Source of the DNA: JBEKZD01 sp050013395
GTDB lineage: Bacteria > Verrucomicrobiota > Verrucomicrobiia > Palsa-1439
Reading direction: 5' to 3'
Assembly: GCA_050013395.1 (NCBI GenBank)
Contig: JBEKFI010000017.1
Span: forward strand, 1-33,664
DNA: 33,664 nucleotides
Shown: positions 8,158-14,551 of the stretch, one piece after another
Position numbering within the stretch: the first letter of the stretch is position 1
How the letters are laid out: the number at the start of each line of letters is the position of its first letter
Position numbers and translations under genes: made by a program
Notes under the pieces: generated by a model
Database searches by the model: none
Told to the model about the DNA's origin: nothing
What the model saw: the letters and a program-made list of their open reading frames with translations, nothing else

Positions 8158-8188
8158 AAAAAAGGCACCTGCCGGAATGGCAGGTGCC
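8158..8188 (-). terminator. Rho-independent terminator of the VPDSG-CTERM gene
   Basis: On the minus strand, a perfect 10-bp stem (8179-8188 with 8164-8173, arm GGCACCTGCC) and a 5-base loop is followed directly by six T (8158-8163 read as the complement). It lies 35 bases past the stop of the minus-strand gene at 8223, the correct place and orientation to end its transcript. The same stem could also act on the plus strand but has no U tract there. Confidence 0.88.
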
Positions 8189-8222
8189 CGTGTTTAAGAA
8201 TGTTGCCGAGAATGGTTTCCTT

Positions 8223-8936
8223 TTAGGATACCAACCGCCTTCTGATGAGGCCTAACGCGGAAAGCGTTATACCGAGGAGAGCGACGGTAGAACCAGCATC
8301 CGGCACGGTTGATTCGCTGGTCGAGCTCAAGCGGAAGGTGTCGAACGTCCAAGCGCTGCTGCTACCTACATTTCCTGCGGGCGACCCTGTATCTACCTGT
8401 AGACGAATACCAAGGGAACCCCATGCGCTCGTGAGCGCAGAGGCGAACTGGCTGCTGATGTCCATGCTGATTACCTGACCGACCACCAGCCCCGCTGTGC
8501 TGAACGATCCCACAAACGTTGTAGGTGCGGCTTGGAAATCAGATATGTCCTCTAAATTGTTACCTTGGTAGGCATAGACATCAATCGTTCCAGTGAATGG
8601 CGTGTCGTTCGCCCCGGCGAATAATCCACCCGCTTTGAATACGTCGAACGTGACAAAAGCCGGTCCCGTTAACAAACCCGCGAGATTGTATTCCGACAAT
8701 CCGCGAACGTTTTCAGTAAAAAAATTGCCGACTTCAGCTTTCCCGGCCGGATTGCCGAAGGCACCGCCAGTGTTAGAGTGATAATGAGTTCCAGTTGTCC
8801 CATAATCGCCTGCGGATGCTACGGCGTATGTAAAGCCTGGAGTGATGGTAGTCGCCTGCGATTGTTGGCACATAAAGCCTGAACTAAACAAGCCAGTCAC
8901 GAGCACTGATAACAGAGTTTTTGATGTGGTTTTCAT
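8223..8936 (-). CDS. Exported protein with VPDSG-CTERM sorting signal
   Basis: A 237-residue secreted protein of unknown role. It has an N-terminal signal peptide (MKTTSKTLLSVLVTGLFSSG, cleavage near SQA) and a mature domain of mostly small and polar residues (GDYGTTGTHYHSNTGGAFG) that suggests a beta-rich secreted domain. The C terminus is a tripartite sorting tail: VPDAGSTVALLG, a hydrophobic helix, and RRRLVS. This is the VPDSG-CTERM form of the PEP-CTERM signal, processed by an exosortase (EpsH/XrtA family) in bacteria that export extracellular polysaccharide. No exosortase gene is in the window. It is the only confident complete minus-strand gene here and has its own terminator, so it is a single-gene unit. 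A weak minus-strand promoter candidate lies at 9005-9033. Confidence 0.88.
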   Translation of the reverse strand: MKTTSKTLLSVLVTGLFSSGFMCQQSQATTITPGFTYAVASAGDYGTTGTHYHSNTGGAFGNPAGKAEVGNFFTENVRGLSEYNLAGLLTGPAFVTFDVFKAGGLFAGANDTPFTGTIDVYAYQGNNLEDISDFQAAPTTFVGSFSTAGLVVGQVISMDISSQFASALTSAWGSLGIRLQVDTGSPAGNVGSSSAWTFDTFRLSSTSESTVPDAGSTVALLGITLSALGLIRRRLVS

Positions 8937-9004
8937 GTGAACGTATTAAGGCACAAGGGATGCCAATTTGATCGAAGGTCGCCATACAATAAACGCGTGT
9001 AATC

Positions 9005-9033
9005 CTAATACATTGTATTTGAGCGCATTACAA
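9005..9033 (-). promoter_or_regulatory. Weak promoter candidate for the VPDSG-CTERM gene
   Basis: Read on the minus strand, TTGTAA (complement of 9028-9033) and TATTAG (complement of 9005-9010) are 17 bases apart and each match the sigma-70 boxes at 4 of 6 positions. They lie about 70 bases upstream of the ATG at 8936. The surrounding DNA is AT-rich, so chance matches are likely. Confidence 0.3.
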
Positions 9034-9240
9034 CCGTGAATTATTCTGCTTATTTTCCGATGCACTCCCGGTTTTGACGATGAAAAGCGTAAGGATTTCC
9101 GACGCATGGATTCTGTATGATTGCAGTGAGTTTCGTAATGTATTGATTATTCGCAACATACCCATGGTAAACAACGGCGTAAACAATTCCGACAGTTTTT
9201 GACAGCGGTGGGAGAAGTTTAAGGCCAAGTCTCGACATCA

Positions 9241-9338
9241 GATCCTGCTGCAAAACCCCATTTTGCCAGAATGTCAGATCGCATTTCCAATGATTTACAA
9301 AAGCGATTTTTCCAAAACAGGGGGGTTTTGCAGCAGAA
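9241..9338. mobile_element. MITE-like element with 9-bp flanking direct repeats
   Basis: Terminal inverted repeats 9243-9259 and 9322-9338 match at 16 of 17 positions (core CTGCTGCAAAACCCC). The 9-mer TCGACATCA occurs at 9232-9240 and again at 9339-9347, flanking the element as a target-site duplication would; two extra bases (GA) separate the left copy from the inverted repeat. The interior is about 60 bases, with a smaller inner palindrome (ATCGC with GCGAT), and has no coding capacity. It would need a transposase from elsewhere; the family is not identified. Confidence 0.7.
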
Positions 9339-9498
9339 TCGACATCAAACAGTTGGCAACATGACGCGGCGATTTCATCATCCGAAATGTTGTATGTTAT
9401 CATTCTGGGTACGGTAGGTAGAGATTCTTCGGCCGGCCCTGATTCTCATCGGGACAAGCTCAGAATGACAAACTGGAGAATCGCGGCAGGAATGTTCA

Positions 9499-9720
9499 CC
9501 CCGTTTCACGGGGCCGCTCCCACGAATGCTGGATTGGGCCGGTCGCGATTGGAAGCCGAGTCTGCGAGACATGCGAAGCAAATCGCTCCCACAACAACTC
9601 GGCAAACGGCGGCAAGCGGGACGCTTGCCCTACAATCCCAAGCCAATTCGCGTGGATTCGTGTCCATTCGCGGTCAAGCCAGTTGTTTTTTGCGCCCTCT
9701 TGCGCCTTCTTGCGGCCAAC
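9499..9720. repeat. Mosaic of short palindromic and tandem repeats
   Basis: Several unrelated short repeats sit side by side: CCCCG-TTTCA-CGGGG (9499-9513), GGCAAGCG-GGA-CGCTTGCC (9611-9629, perfect 8-bp arms), a GTGGATTCGTGTCCATTCGCGG segment split over about 9650-9672, and three 10-base units beginning TTGCG (9690-9719). Each resembles dispersed intergenic repeats of this bacterial group; they appear to have accumulated in this gap upstream of metG. Confidence 0.6.
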
Positions 9721-9774
9721 GTAGTTGTTCCCAGCGTTGACTGCTTTGCGGCAAGCTGCGAAGATGCCGCGCCG

Positions 9775-11286
9775 ATGAAATTTTACGTTACGACGCCGAT
9801 TTATTACGTCAACGATCGTCCGCACATCGGGCACGTGTACACGACGACGATTGCCGATATCATGGCGCGGTATCATCGGCTGTGCGGCGACGAGGTGTTT
9901 TTTCTAACGGGCACTGACGAGCACGCGGCCAAGGTGGTGGACGCGGCGGCGGAACGCAACTTGACGCCGTTGCAGTGGGCCGACAAGAACGCGCAGGAGT
10001 TTCAGGACACGTTCCGCAAGCTCGGCATCACGAACGACGATTTCATCCGCACCACGCAGGAGCGTCACAAATCGAAGGTGCAACAGTACGTCGGCGAGTT
10101 GATGAAGACCGGCGACGTTTACCTCGGCGAGTACGAGGGCTGGTACGACGTTGGTCAGGAGGAGTACATCCCGGACAACAAGGCGAAAGAATACGAGTAC
10201 AAGTCGCCGGTGAATAGTCGCCCATTGGAGCGCAAGACCGAGAAGAATTACTTCTTTCGTCTGAGCCGTTATGCTGAGGCGTTGTTGAAGCGGATGGAAG
10301 AACAACCGGACTTCGTGCAACCGGACGAGCGTCGCAACGAGATGGTCAACCGCATCCGCGAGGGACTCAACGACGTGCCGATCTCCCGCATCAGCACGGG
10401 CGATTGGGGGATCAAGGTGCCGGGCGACGATCAGCACGTCATCTACGTGTGGATTGATGCGCTGATCAATTATCTTTCCACGGTGGACACGGACGACCGC
10501 CGGCATTGGTGGCCTGCCGACGTGCATCTGGTGGGCAAGGACATTCTCTGGTTTCACTCGGTGATCTGGCCGGCCCTGCTGCTGGCACTCAAGCGGCCAC
10601 TGCCGCGGCAGGTGTATGCGCACGGCTGGTGGAAGAGTGAAGGCCAGAAGATGAGCAAGAGCCTCGGCAACTTTGTGGATCTTGAGAAGATTGATCAGTA
10701 CGTCGCCGCGTTCGGGTTGGATGCATTCCGGTATTACCTCGCCAGCAACGGGCCGATGGGGATCAACGACAGCGATTTCGCCCACGCGAAATTCGTGGAG
10801 GTGTACAACGCCGACCTCGCGAACGATCTCGGCAATCTGATCAATCGCACGCTGTCGATGATCGCCCGTTACCGGTACGGCACGGTGCCGGCCGGCGAGA
10901 CCGCGGATCTGCGAGCCGAAGCGACGACGATGGCGAAGGCGTATCAGGAAGCAATGGCGCGTCTCGACCTGCACGGCGCGTTGGAAGCATTGTGGCAGTT
11001 CATTTCCCGCGGCAACCGGTACGTCGAAGAGAGTGCACCGTGGAAGCTGGCCAAGGATCCGGCACAAACCTCCAGGCTCGATGCGGTGCTGTACAACCTG
11101 GCGGAGTCGGTCCGTCTGATTTCTGTTTTGGTGCCGCCCGTCATGCCAACCGTTTCCTTACAGATACGCGGCCAGCTTGGTGTGGAAGAAAAAACAGGAC
11201 GGCTGGCGCAGGAAATCGAGTGGGGTGGACTCGCGGCCGGCACAAAAATCGGAGTGGTTTCTCCGTTGTTTCCAAAACGAACGTGA
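9775..11286 (+). CDS. metG: Methionyl-tRNA synthetase
   Basis: Charges tRNA(Met) with methionine in the cytoplasm using ATP. Class I signatures are clear: HIGH at residues 17-20 (RPHIGHVY) and KMSKS at 292-296 (QKMSKSLGNFVD). The start at 9775 is set by the conserved opening MKFYVTTPIYYVNDRP; the open frame extends upstream, but that part is repeat-derived. The 503-residue length means the C-terminal tRNA-binding (Arc1p/EMAP-like) domain of longer forms is absent. The connective-peptide region (EGWYDVGQEEYIPD) has no CxxC pair, so this is the zinc-free type. The stop codon overlaps the GTG start of the following esterase gene (GTGA). Confidence 0.96.
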   Translation: MKFYVTTPIYYVNDRPHIGHVYTTTIADIMARYHRLCGDEVFFLTGTDEHAAKVVDAAAERNLTPLQWADKNAQEFQDTFRKLGITNDDFIRTTQERHKSKVQQYVGELMKTGDVYLGEYEGWYDVGQEEYIPDNKAKEYEYKSPVNSRPLERKTEKNYFFRLSRYAEALLKRMEEQPDFVQPDERRNEMVNRIREGLNDVPISRISTGDWGIKVPGDDQHVIYVWIDALINYLSTVDTDDRRHWWPADVHLVGKDILWFHSVIWPALLLALKRPLPRQVYAHGWWKSEGQKMSKSLGNFVDLEKIDQYVAAFGLDAFRYYLASNGPMGINDSDFAHAKFVEVYNADLANDLGNLINRTLSMIARYRYGTVPAGETADLRAEATTMAKAYQEAMARLDLHGALEALWQFISRGNRYVEESAPWKLAKDPAQTSRLDAVLYNLAESVRLISVLVPPVMPTVSLQIRGQLGVEEKTGRLAQEIEWGGLAAGTKIGVVSPLFPKRT

Positions 11287-12080
11287 TCCGGTTTCCTGAT
11301 TCTCCCCGATTCCACATCATCGACGCCGGCAAAGTGATGCCGCGTTACGGCAGGGTCGCGCCGCGCCCGATTTACGTCTATCTGCCGGAGATGGCCGAGC
11401 ACGATCATCGCAAGCGGTTTCCGGTGTTGTACTGCCAAGACGGTCAGAACATCTGGGACGATCCACACTGCTGTTTCGGTCACGGTGGTTGGTATCTGAA
11501 TCAGATCGCTGACCAGTTGACGCGCGAAGGAAAAATCGAGCCGATCATTCTTGTCGGAATTCCAAACACCGATTTACGCGTGCGCGACTACACGCCGGGC
11601 AAAACCTACAATGACATTCTTGCGCACCCGTACGCGAATTTTGTGTGTGATGTCGTGAAGCGTTACGTGGACAAACATTTTCCCACAAAGAAAGATCGCA
11701 AGCACACGGCGCTGATGGGCTCATCACTCGGCGGACTGATTTCGCTGTGGATGGCACACAAACTTCCTGAGACGTTCAGCAAGGCAGCGTGTCTTTCCGG
11801 CGCGTTCGAGTTCAAGGATCGCAGCGGCCAATCGTTTCTGGATTTTCTCCGGCGATGCGGGGGACGGGACGTGCGAGTTTATTTGGACAGCGGCACGATC
11901 AAAGACGGCGCGCCGTTGACGCGAAAGGTGCGCGACATTTATCTGGCCTGCGGATGGAAGTTGGGCAAGAACCTGATGCATTTTGAAGAAAAGGGCGGCG
12001 ACCACAGCGAGAGATACTGGCGCGGACGTGTCTGGCAGGCGTTGATTTTCCTGTTTGGCGAGCCGAGTAGAGCGAAGTAA
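11283..12080 (+). CDS. Putative esterase, alpha/beta hydrolase (Esterase D/Fes-like)
   Basis: A 265-residue cytoplasmic alpha/beta hydrolase of the esterase D/enterochelin esterase group (PF00756 type). The sequence shows PRPIYVYLPEM and FPVLYCQDGQNIWDD at the N-terminal sheet, the nucleophile elbow MGSSLGGL with Ser148, and a late His in GGDHSERYW. YLDSGT, before the final helix, lies where the acid residue is expected. No signal peptide is visible. The start is GTG 11283, which overlaps the metG stop by four bases; a longer frame upstream runs inside metG and is not credible. The substrate is unknown. Coupling to metG suggests co-translation but not a shared pathway. Confidence 0.85.
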   Translation: MIRFPDSPRFHIIDAGKVMPRYGRVAPRPIYVYLPEMAEHDHRKRFPVLYCQDGQNIWDDPHCCFGHGGWYLNQIADQLTREGKIEPIILVGIPNTDLRVRDYTPGKTYNDILAHPYANFVCDVVKRYVDKHFPTKKDRKHTALMGSSLGGLISLWMAHKLPETFSKAACLSGAFEFKDRSGQSFLDFLRRCGGRDVRVYLDSGTIKDGAPLTRKVRDIYLACGWKLGKNLMHFEEKGGDHSERYWRGRVWQALIFLFGEPSRAK

Positions 12081-12120
12081 TCCCATCGGGAAGGTTTTCT
12101 AACAATCTTCACAAAAGGTA

Positions 12121-12149
12121 TTGACACCCACCAAGGGTTGTGGCTGAAT
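12121..12149 (+). promoter_or_regulatory. Probable promoter of the dcw cluster
   Basis: A perfect -35 box TTGACA (12121-12126) lies 17 bases from CTGAAT (12144-12149), which matches the -10 consensus only in its last three bases. The weak -10 overlaps the first MraZ-type repeat, as expected for a promoter controlled by MraZ. It is 48 bases before the mraZ start. Confidence 0.55.
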
Positions 12150-12179
12150 GTGGGGCGTTGTGGGGAACGGTGGTGACAG
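12140..12179 (+). promoter_or_regulatory. MraZ operator: four GTGG repeats at 10-bp spacing
   Basis: GTGGCTGAAT, GTGGGGCGTT, GTGGGGAACG and GTGGTGACAG follow one another with an exact 10-bp period (GTGG at 12140, 12150, 12160, 12170). MraZ is known to bind arrays of G-rich repeats with this spacing upstream of its own gene and to regulate the dcw operon. The array lies over the -10 region and just upstream of the ribosome site. Confidence 0.8.
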
Positions 12180-12183
12180 GAGG
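12178..12183 (+). promoter_or_regulatory. Ribosome binding site of mraZ
   Basis: AGGAGG is 13 bases from ATG 12197, longer than usual. Alternative starts are ATG 12209, where AAAGG lies too close, and GTG 12140, which lies inside the operator. The site favours 12197 but leaves some doubt. Confidence 0.6.
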
Positions 12184-12196
12184 AACCACGACTCCC

Positions 12197-12649
12197 ATGG
12201 TAAAGGCAATGACAAGAACGGTGTTCGTCGGCACGTATCGTCACGCGGTGGACGAGAAGAACCGGGTGGCGATACCGGCGAAATGGAGGGCGGCCGCGAG
12301 AGGCTCGCACGAATTTTACGTATTACCCGACCCGAAGAATTGTCTGGTCGTGTTGCCCGCATCGGCGATGAACAAGATGCTGGAACGCGCCGACGACATT
12401 TCGATTGGCGAATACAAGCGACGCGATGTGCTCCGTGTGATCGCGTCCCGGGCGCACGGCACACCTTGTGACAAACAAGGGCGAGTCGCGCTCACGGAAG
12501 GTTTGCTGAAGCACGCGGGCATCGAAAAAGAGGCCATCCTTGTCGGCGTGTTAACGCGATTTGAAATCTGGTCGCCCGGACGCTGGGCGGATGCCGACCG
12601 AAATGCCATGGAGAATTTTGCGGAAGCGGCGAAAGAATTGGGATTGTGA
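12197..12649 (+). CDS. mraZ: Transcriptional regulator MraZ
   Basis: First gene of the dcw cluster: a DNA-binding protein of the AbrB/SpoVT swapped-hairpin fold that controls its own operon. The 150-residue protein has the two characteristic repeats, each with the DxxxR motif: DEKNRVAIPAKWR near residue 18 and DKQGRVALTEGLLKHAGI near residue 94. Basic residues of these loops bind the G-rich boxes found just upstream at 12140-12179, so the regulator and its target are both present. Length and order are normal. About 0.5 kb separates it from rsmH, which is unusual because the two genes are close together in most bacteria. Confidence 0.95.
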   Translation: MVKAMTRTVFVGTYRHAVDEKNRVAIPAKWRAAARGSHEFYVLPDPKNCLVVLPASAMNKMLERADDISIGEYKRRDVLRVIASRAHGTPCDKQGRVALTEGLLKHAGIEKEAILVGVLTRFEIWSPGRWADADRNAMENFAEAAKELGL

Positions 12650-12658
12650 GGTGGCGGG

Positions 12659-13024
12659 ATGAGCAGCGAAGGAATCATGAGTTTTCTGAGCTTGAACAGA
12701 AGCTTGACGAATCTGGGCGATGAGTCGAGGCATTTTCGGCTCCCGCGCATGAATCCATTTCCGAAGTTAGACGGCAGAGTCGTGCGGGAGACTTGCACCA
12801 TGACGCAGCGCTCCGCGTCGCAGCACGTCGCGCGTGGGGCAGTGATTATCGGCGGGCAAGTTGGTTCATTGCCAGAAATGGCGACTGACGTGATCGATGC
12901 GAGCGCCAACTACGCCGCGGAGAATGTCAAACGTGATCGTTCCAGGGCCCGTCTTTGGCTAGGTGCGGGACTGGGACACTTGGTTGGTCGGATGTTGGGA
13001 AGTCATCGTGCTGCGCGCCCGTGA
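12659..13024 (+). CDS. Uncertain small protein between mraZ and rsmH
   Basis: A 121-residue open frame starting 9 bases after the mraZ stop, with a purine-rich GGTGGCGGG before ATG 12659. Third codon positions are mostly G or C, as in the neighbours, but the composition (many Ser, Arg, Met and His) is atypical and no domain, membrane segment or signal is recognised. Towards the 3' end a +1 frame (starting VRDWDTWLVGCWEV, ending at TGA 13065-13067) looks at least as protein-like, so the segment may be a decayed or frameshifted gene, an RNA region, or noncoding. Listed because it fills an otherwise empty part of the dcw cluster. Confidence 0.35.
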   Translation: MSSEGIMSFLSLNRSLTNLGDESRHFRLPRMNPFPKLDGRVVRETCTMTQRSASQHVARGAVIIGGQVGSLPEMATDVIDASANYAAENVKRDRSRARLWLGAGLGHLVGRMLGSHRAARP

Positions 13025-13063
13025 GGAAGGACTCGCGGTGGCAAAGCGCAGTCAAGTGAGGCG

Positions 13064-13171
13064 ATGACACTGGGCTTGTTCAGCTCAGGAGTGGGGCGGG
13101 AAGTGAAGGTCAAGGACGGACGAATTGGATTTGTCGGTAACGATTTCTTGCCGACTCGGACTTCCGAATGA
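13064..13171 (+). CDS. Possible 35-residue peptide coupled to rsmH
   Basis: A short frame (MTLGLFSSGVGREVKVKDGR, then IGFVGNDFLPTRTSE) whose stop overlaps the rsmH start (ATGA at 13168-13171). The four-base overlap is the junction type used elsewhere in this cluster, so the peptide could serve to couple translation of rsmH. The ribosome site (GTGAGG, 13056-13061) is weak and close. No homology is recognised. Confidence 0.3.
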   Translation: MTLGLFSSGVGREVKVKDGRIGFVGNDFLPTRTSE

Positions 13172-14094
13172 CCTACCACAAACCTGTTCTACTCAAGGAG
13201 GTCGTTACTCAGTTGCGGCCTCGAAGCCGCGGTTTGTACGTGGACTGCACCGTTGGCGGTGGAGGGCATGCGAGAGAGATTTTGCGTGACAGCACCCCTG
13301 ACGGACAGTTGATCGGACTGGACTGGGACGAAGAAGCCATCGCGGCCAGCCGCGAACGGCTGAGTGAATTTGGGGCGCGCGTGCAGTTGGTGCGCGCAAA
13401 CTTCGTGGAGTTGAATCGAGTACTGATGAGTTTGGGAGTGACAACGGTGGATGGGATTCTGTTCGATCTGGGCGTCAGCTCGCGCCAGTTCGACGAGCCG
13501 TCGCGCGGCTTCAGTTTCGTGCGCGAAGGGGCATTGGACATGCGCATGAGTCGTCAGATTGGGGCAAGCGCTCGGGACGTCCTTCGCACCGCCAGCCTGG
13601 AGGAACTGGCGCGGATCTTTCGCATCTACGGCGAAGAACGACGTGGCCGAGCAATTGCCCGCGGGATTGTCGAGGAACGCGAGCATCATCCGATGGAGAC
13701 GACCACGCAACTGGCGCGGCTGGTCGAGCGCATCGTCGGCCCAAAGCGCGGCTCAATGCATCCTGCGACGCGCGTGTTTCAAGCGCTACGGATTTACGTG
13801 AACAACGAACTGGAGAATCTCAAGCGCGGTTTGGAAGACGCCGTGAACCATTTGAAGTCGGGCGCGCGCATTGCCGTCGTTTCATTTCATTCGCTGGAGG
13901 ACCGCATCGTGAAGCAGTTTTTCGTCCGGATGAGCACGGGATGCGTTTGTCCACCAGAGTTGGCCGTTTGCGCCTGTGGCGGAAAAGAAGTGCTGCGCAT
14001 CGTGACGCGCAAGCCGATGACGCCGACGGAACAAGAGATTCGCGAGAACCCGCGCGCCCGCAGTGCGAAACTGCGGGTGGCAGAAAAGATTTGA
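13168..14094 (+). CDS. rsmH: 16S rRNA (cytosine-1402-N4)-methyltransferase
   Basis: Methylates N4 of C1402 in the decoding centre of 16S rRNA using S-adenosylmethionine. The 308-residue protein has the normal length. The SAM-binding motif I is YVDCTVGGGGHAREIL (about residues 24-39). It is followed by the family signatures FDLGVSSRQFDEPSRGFSF (about 98-116) and SFHSLEDRIVKQFF near residue 240. A Cys cluster (CVCPPELAVCACGG) before the C terminus is common in this family. The start matches the usual N terminus MTYHKPVLLKEVV, with AAGGAGG encoded just after it, not before. Standard second gene of dcw clusters. Confidence 0.96.
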   Translation: MTYHKPVLLKEVVTQLRPRSRGLYVDCTVGGGGHAREILRDSTPDGQLIGLDWDEEAIAASRERLSEFGARVQLVRANFVELNRVLMSLGVTTVDGILFDLGVSSRQFDEPSRGFSFVREGALDMRMSRQIGASARDVLRTASLEELARIFRIYGEERRGRAIARGIVEEREHHPMETTTQLARLVERIVGPKRGSMHPATRVFQALRIYVNNELENLKRGLEDAVNHLKSGARIAVVSFHSLEDRIVKQFFVRMSTGCVCPPELAVCACGGKEVLRIVTRKPMTPTEQEIRENPRARSAKLRVAEKI

Positions 14095-14121
14095 AAGTCA
14101 AATTGGGGGTGGGGAACCCCG

Positions 14122-14146
14122 GGGGCCGGTTAAGGAGGCCGGCCCC
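14122..14146. repeat. Hairpin with a Shine-Dalgarno-like loop before ftsL
   Basis: GGGGCCGG (14122-14129) pairs with CCGGCCCC (14139-14146) as a perfect 8-bp GC stem. The loop TTAAGGAGG contains AAGGAGG, a near-ideal ribosome site, yet the ftsL start lies 23 bases further on. There is no T tract, so it is not a standard terminator. Confidence 0.65.
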
Positions 14147-14161
14147 TGAAGATCGGGAAAT

Positions 14162-14551
14162 ATGAAACGCAATCGCAAGCGAGGACCGTTGCGGTTTGGC
14201 ACGGTGGCCAAATCAGTGTTCACGTGCATCTGCATCGCGGGGGTTGGCGTGGGTTACGTCTGTCAGAAGAACCAGATTTACCGGCTCGGCGATGAAATCA
14301 AGAAGCGCGAGTCGGTTCTGCTAGCCGCCGAGAAACGTAATACGATGCTGGCATCGCAGTTGGCACAACTAAAATCGCCGTCGTTTCTCGAAACTCGCTG
14401 CCAGCAATACAACTTGGGTCTCGTCTCGCCGCGAGAAAATCAAGTGATGCGGTTGTACGAACCCGGACCCGAGTGGGACACGAAATTCACACCGGCGGCC
14501 CTGCAACCGCAACCGGGTAAGTCAGCCAACAAGGTGGTGGCACAACGATGA
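14162..14551 (+). CDS. ftsL: FtsL-like cell division protein
   Basis: A small bitopic membrane protein (129 residues): a basic cytoplasmic head (MKRNRKRGPLRFG), one membrane helix at about residues 17-36 (VFTCICIAGVGVGYV), then a periplasmic coiled coil (QIYRLGDEIKKRESVLLAAEKR) and a short tail. Size, topology and place between rsmH and ftsI identify it as FtsL, which joins FtsB and FtsQ to activate FtsWI at the septum; sequence conservation in this family is too low to prove it. The segment SPSFLETRCQQYNLGLVSP resembles the FtsL/DivIC region after the coil. It overlaps ftsI by four bases. No ideal ribosome site lies at normal spacing (GGGAAAT just before the ATG). Confidence 0.8.
   Translation: MKRNRKRGPLRFGTVAKSVFTCICIAGVGVGYVCQKNQIYRLGDEIKKRESVLLAAEKRNTMLASQLAQLKSPSFLETRCQQYNLGLVSPRENQVMRLYEPGPEWDTKFTPAALQPQPGKSANKVVAQR

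Larger units (their letters stand above)
8937..9774. other. Gene-free accessory stretch
   Basis: Between the minus-strand exported protein and metG, 838 bases hold no supported gene. The left half (to about 9400) is clearly richer in A and T than the rest of the window and carries the MITE-like element at 9241-9338. The right half (9400-9774) is a patchwork of short palindromes and tandem repeats. Several open frames cross it, one running into metG, but none shows protein-like composition. Confidence 0.6.

Noticed and set aside
8998..9032. TGTAAT...ATTACA palindrome as an operator
   Set aside because: The six-base arms are 23 bases apart in AT-rich DNA; a chance match is likely.
9028..9403. 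Minus-strand frames across the MITE
   Set aside because: They cross the inverted repeats and lack ribosome sites or recognisable domains.
9526..9774. Upstream extension of metG by 83 codons
   Set aside because: It translates the repeat mosaic, and MetRS proteins begin at the conserved MKFYVTTPIYY.
12650..13167. RNase P RNA, tmRNA or SRP RNA in the mraZ-rsmH gap
   Set aside because: Conserved cores (for example GAGGAAAGTCC of RNase P RNA) are absent; the resemblance of GAGGAAGGACTC is only partial.
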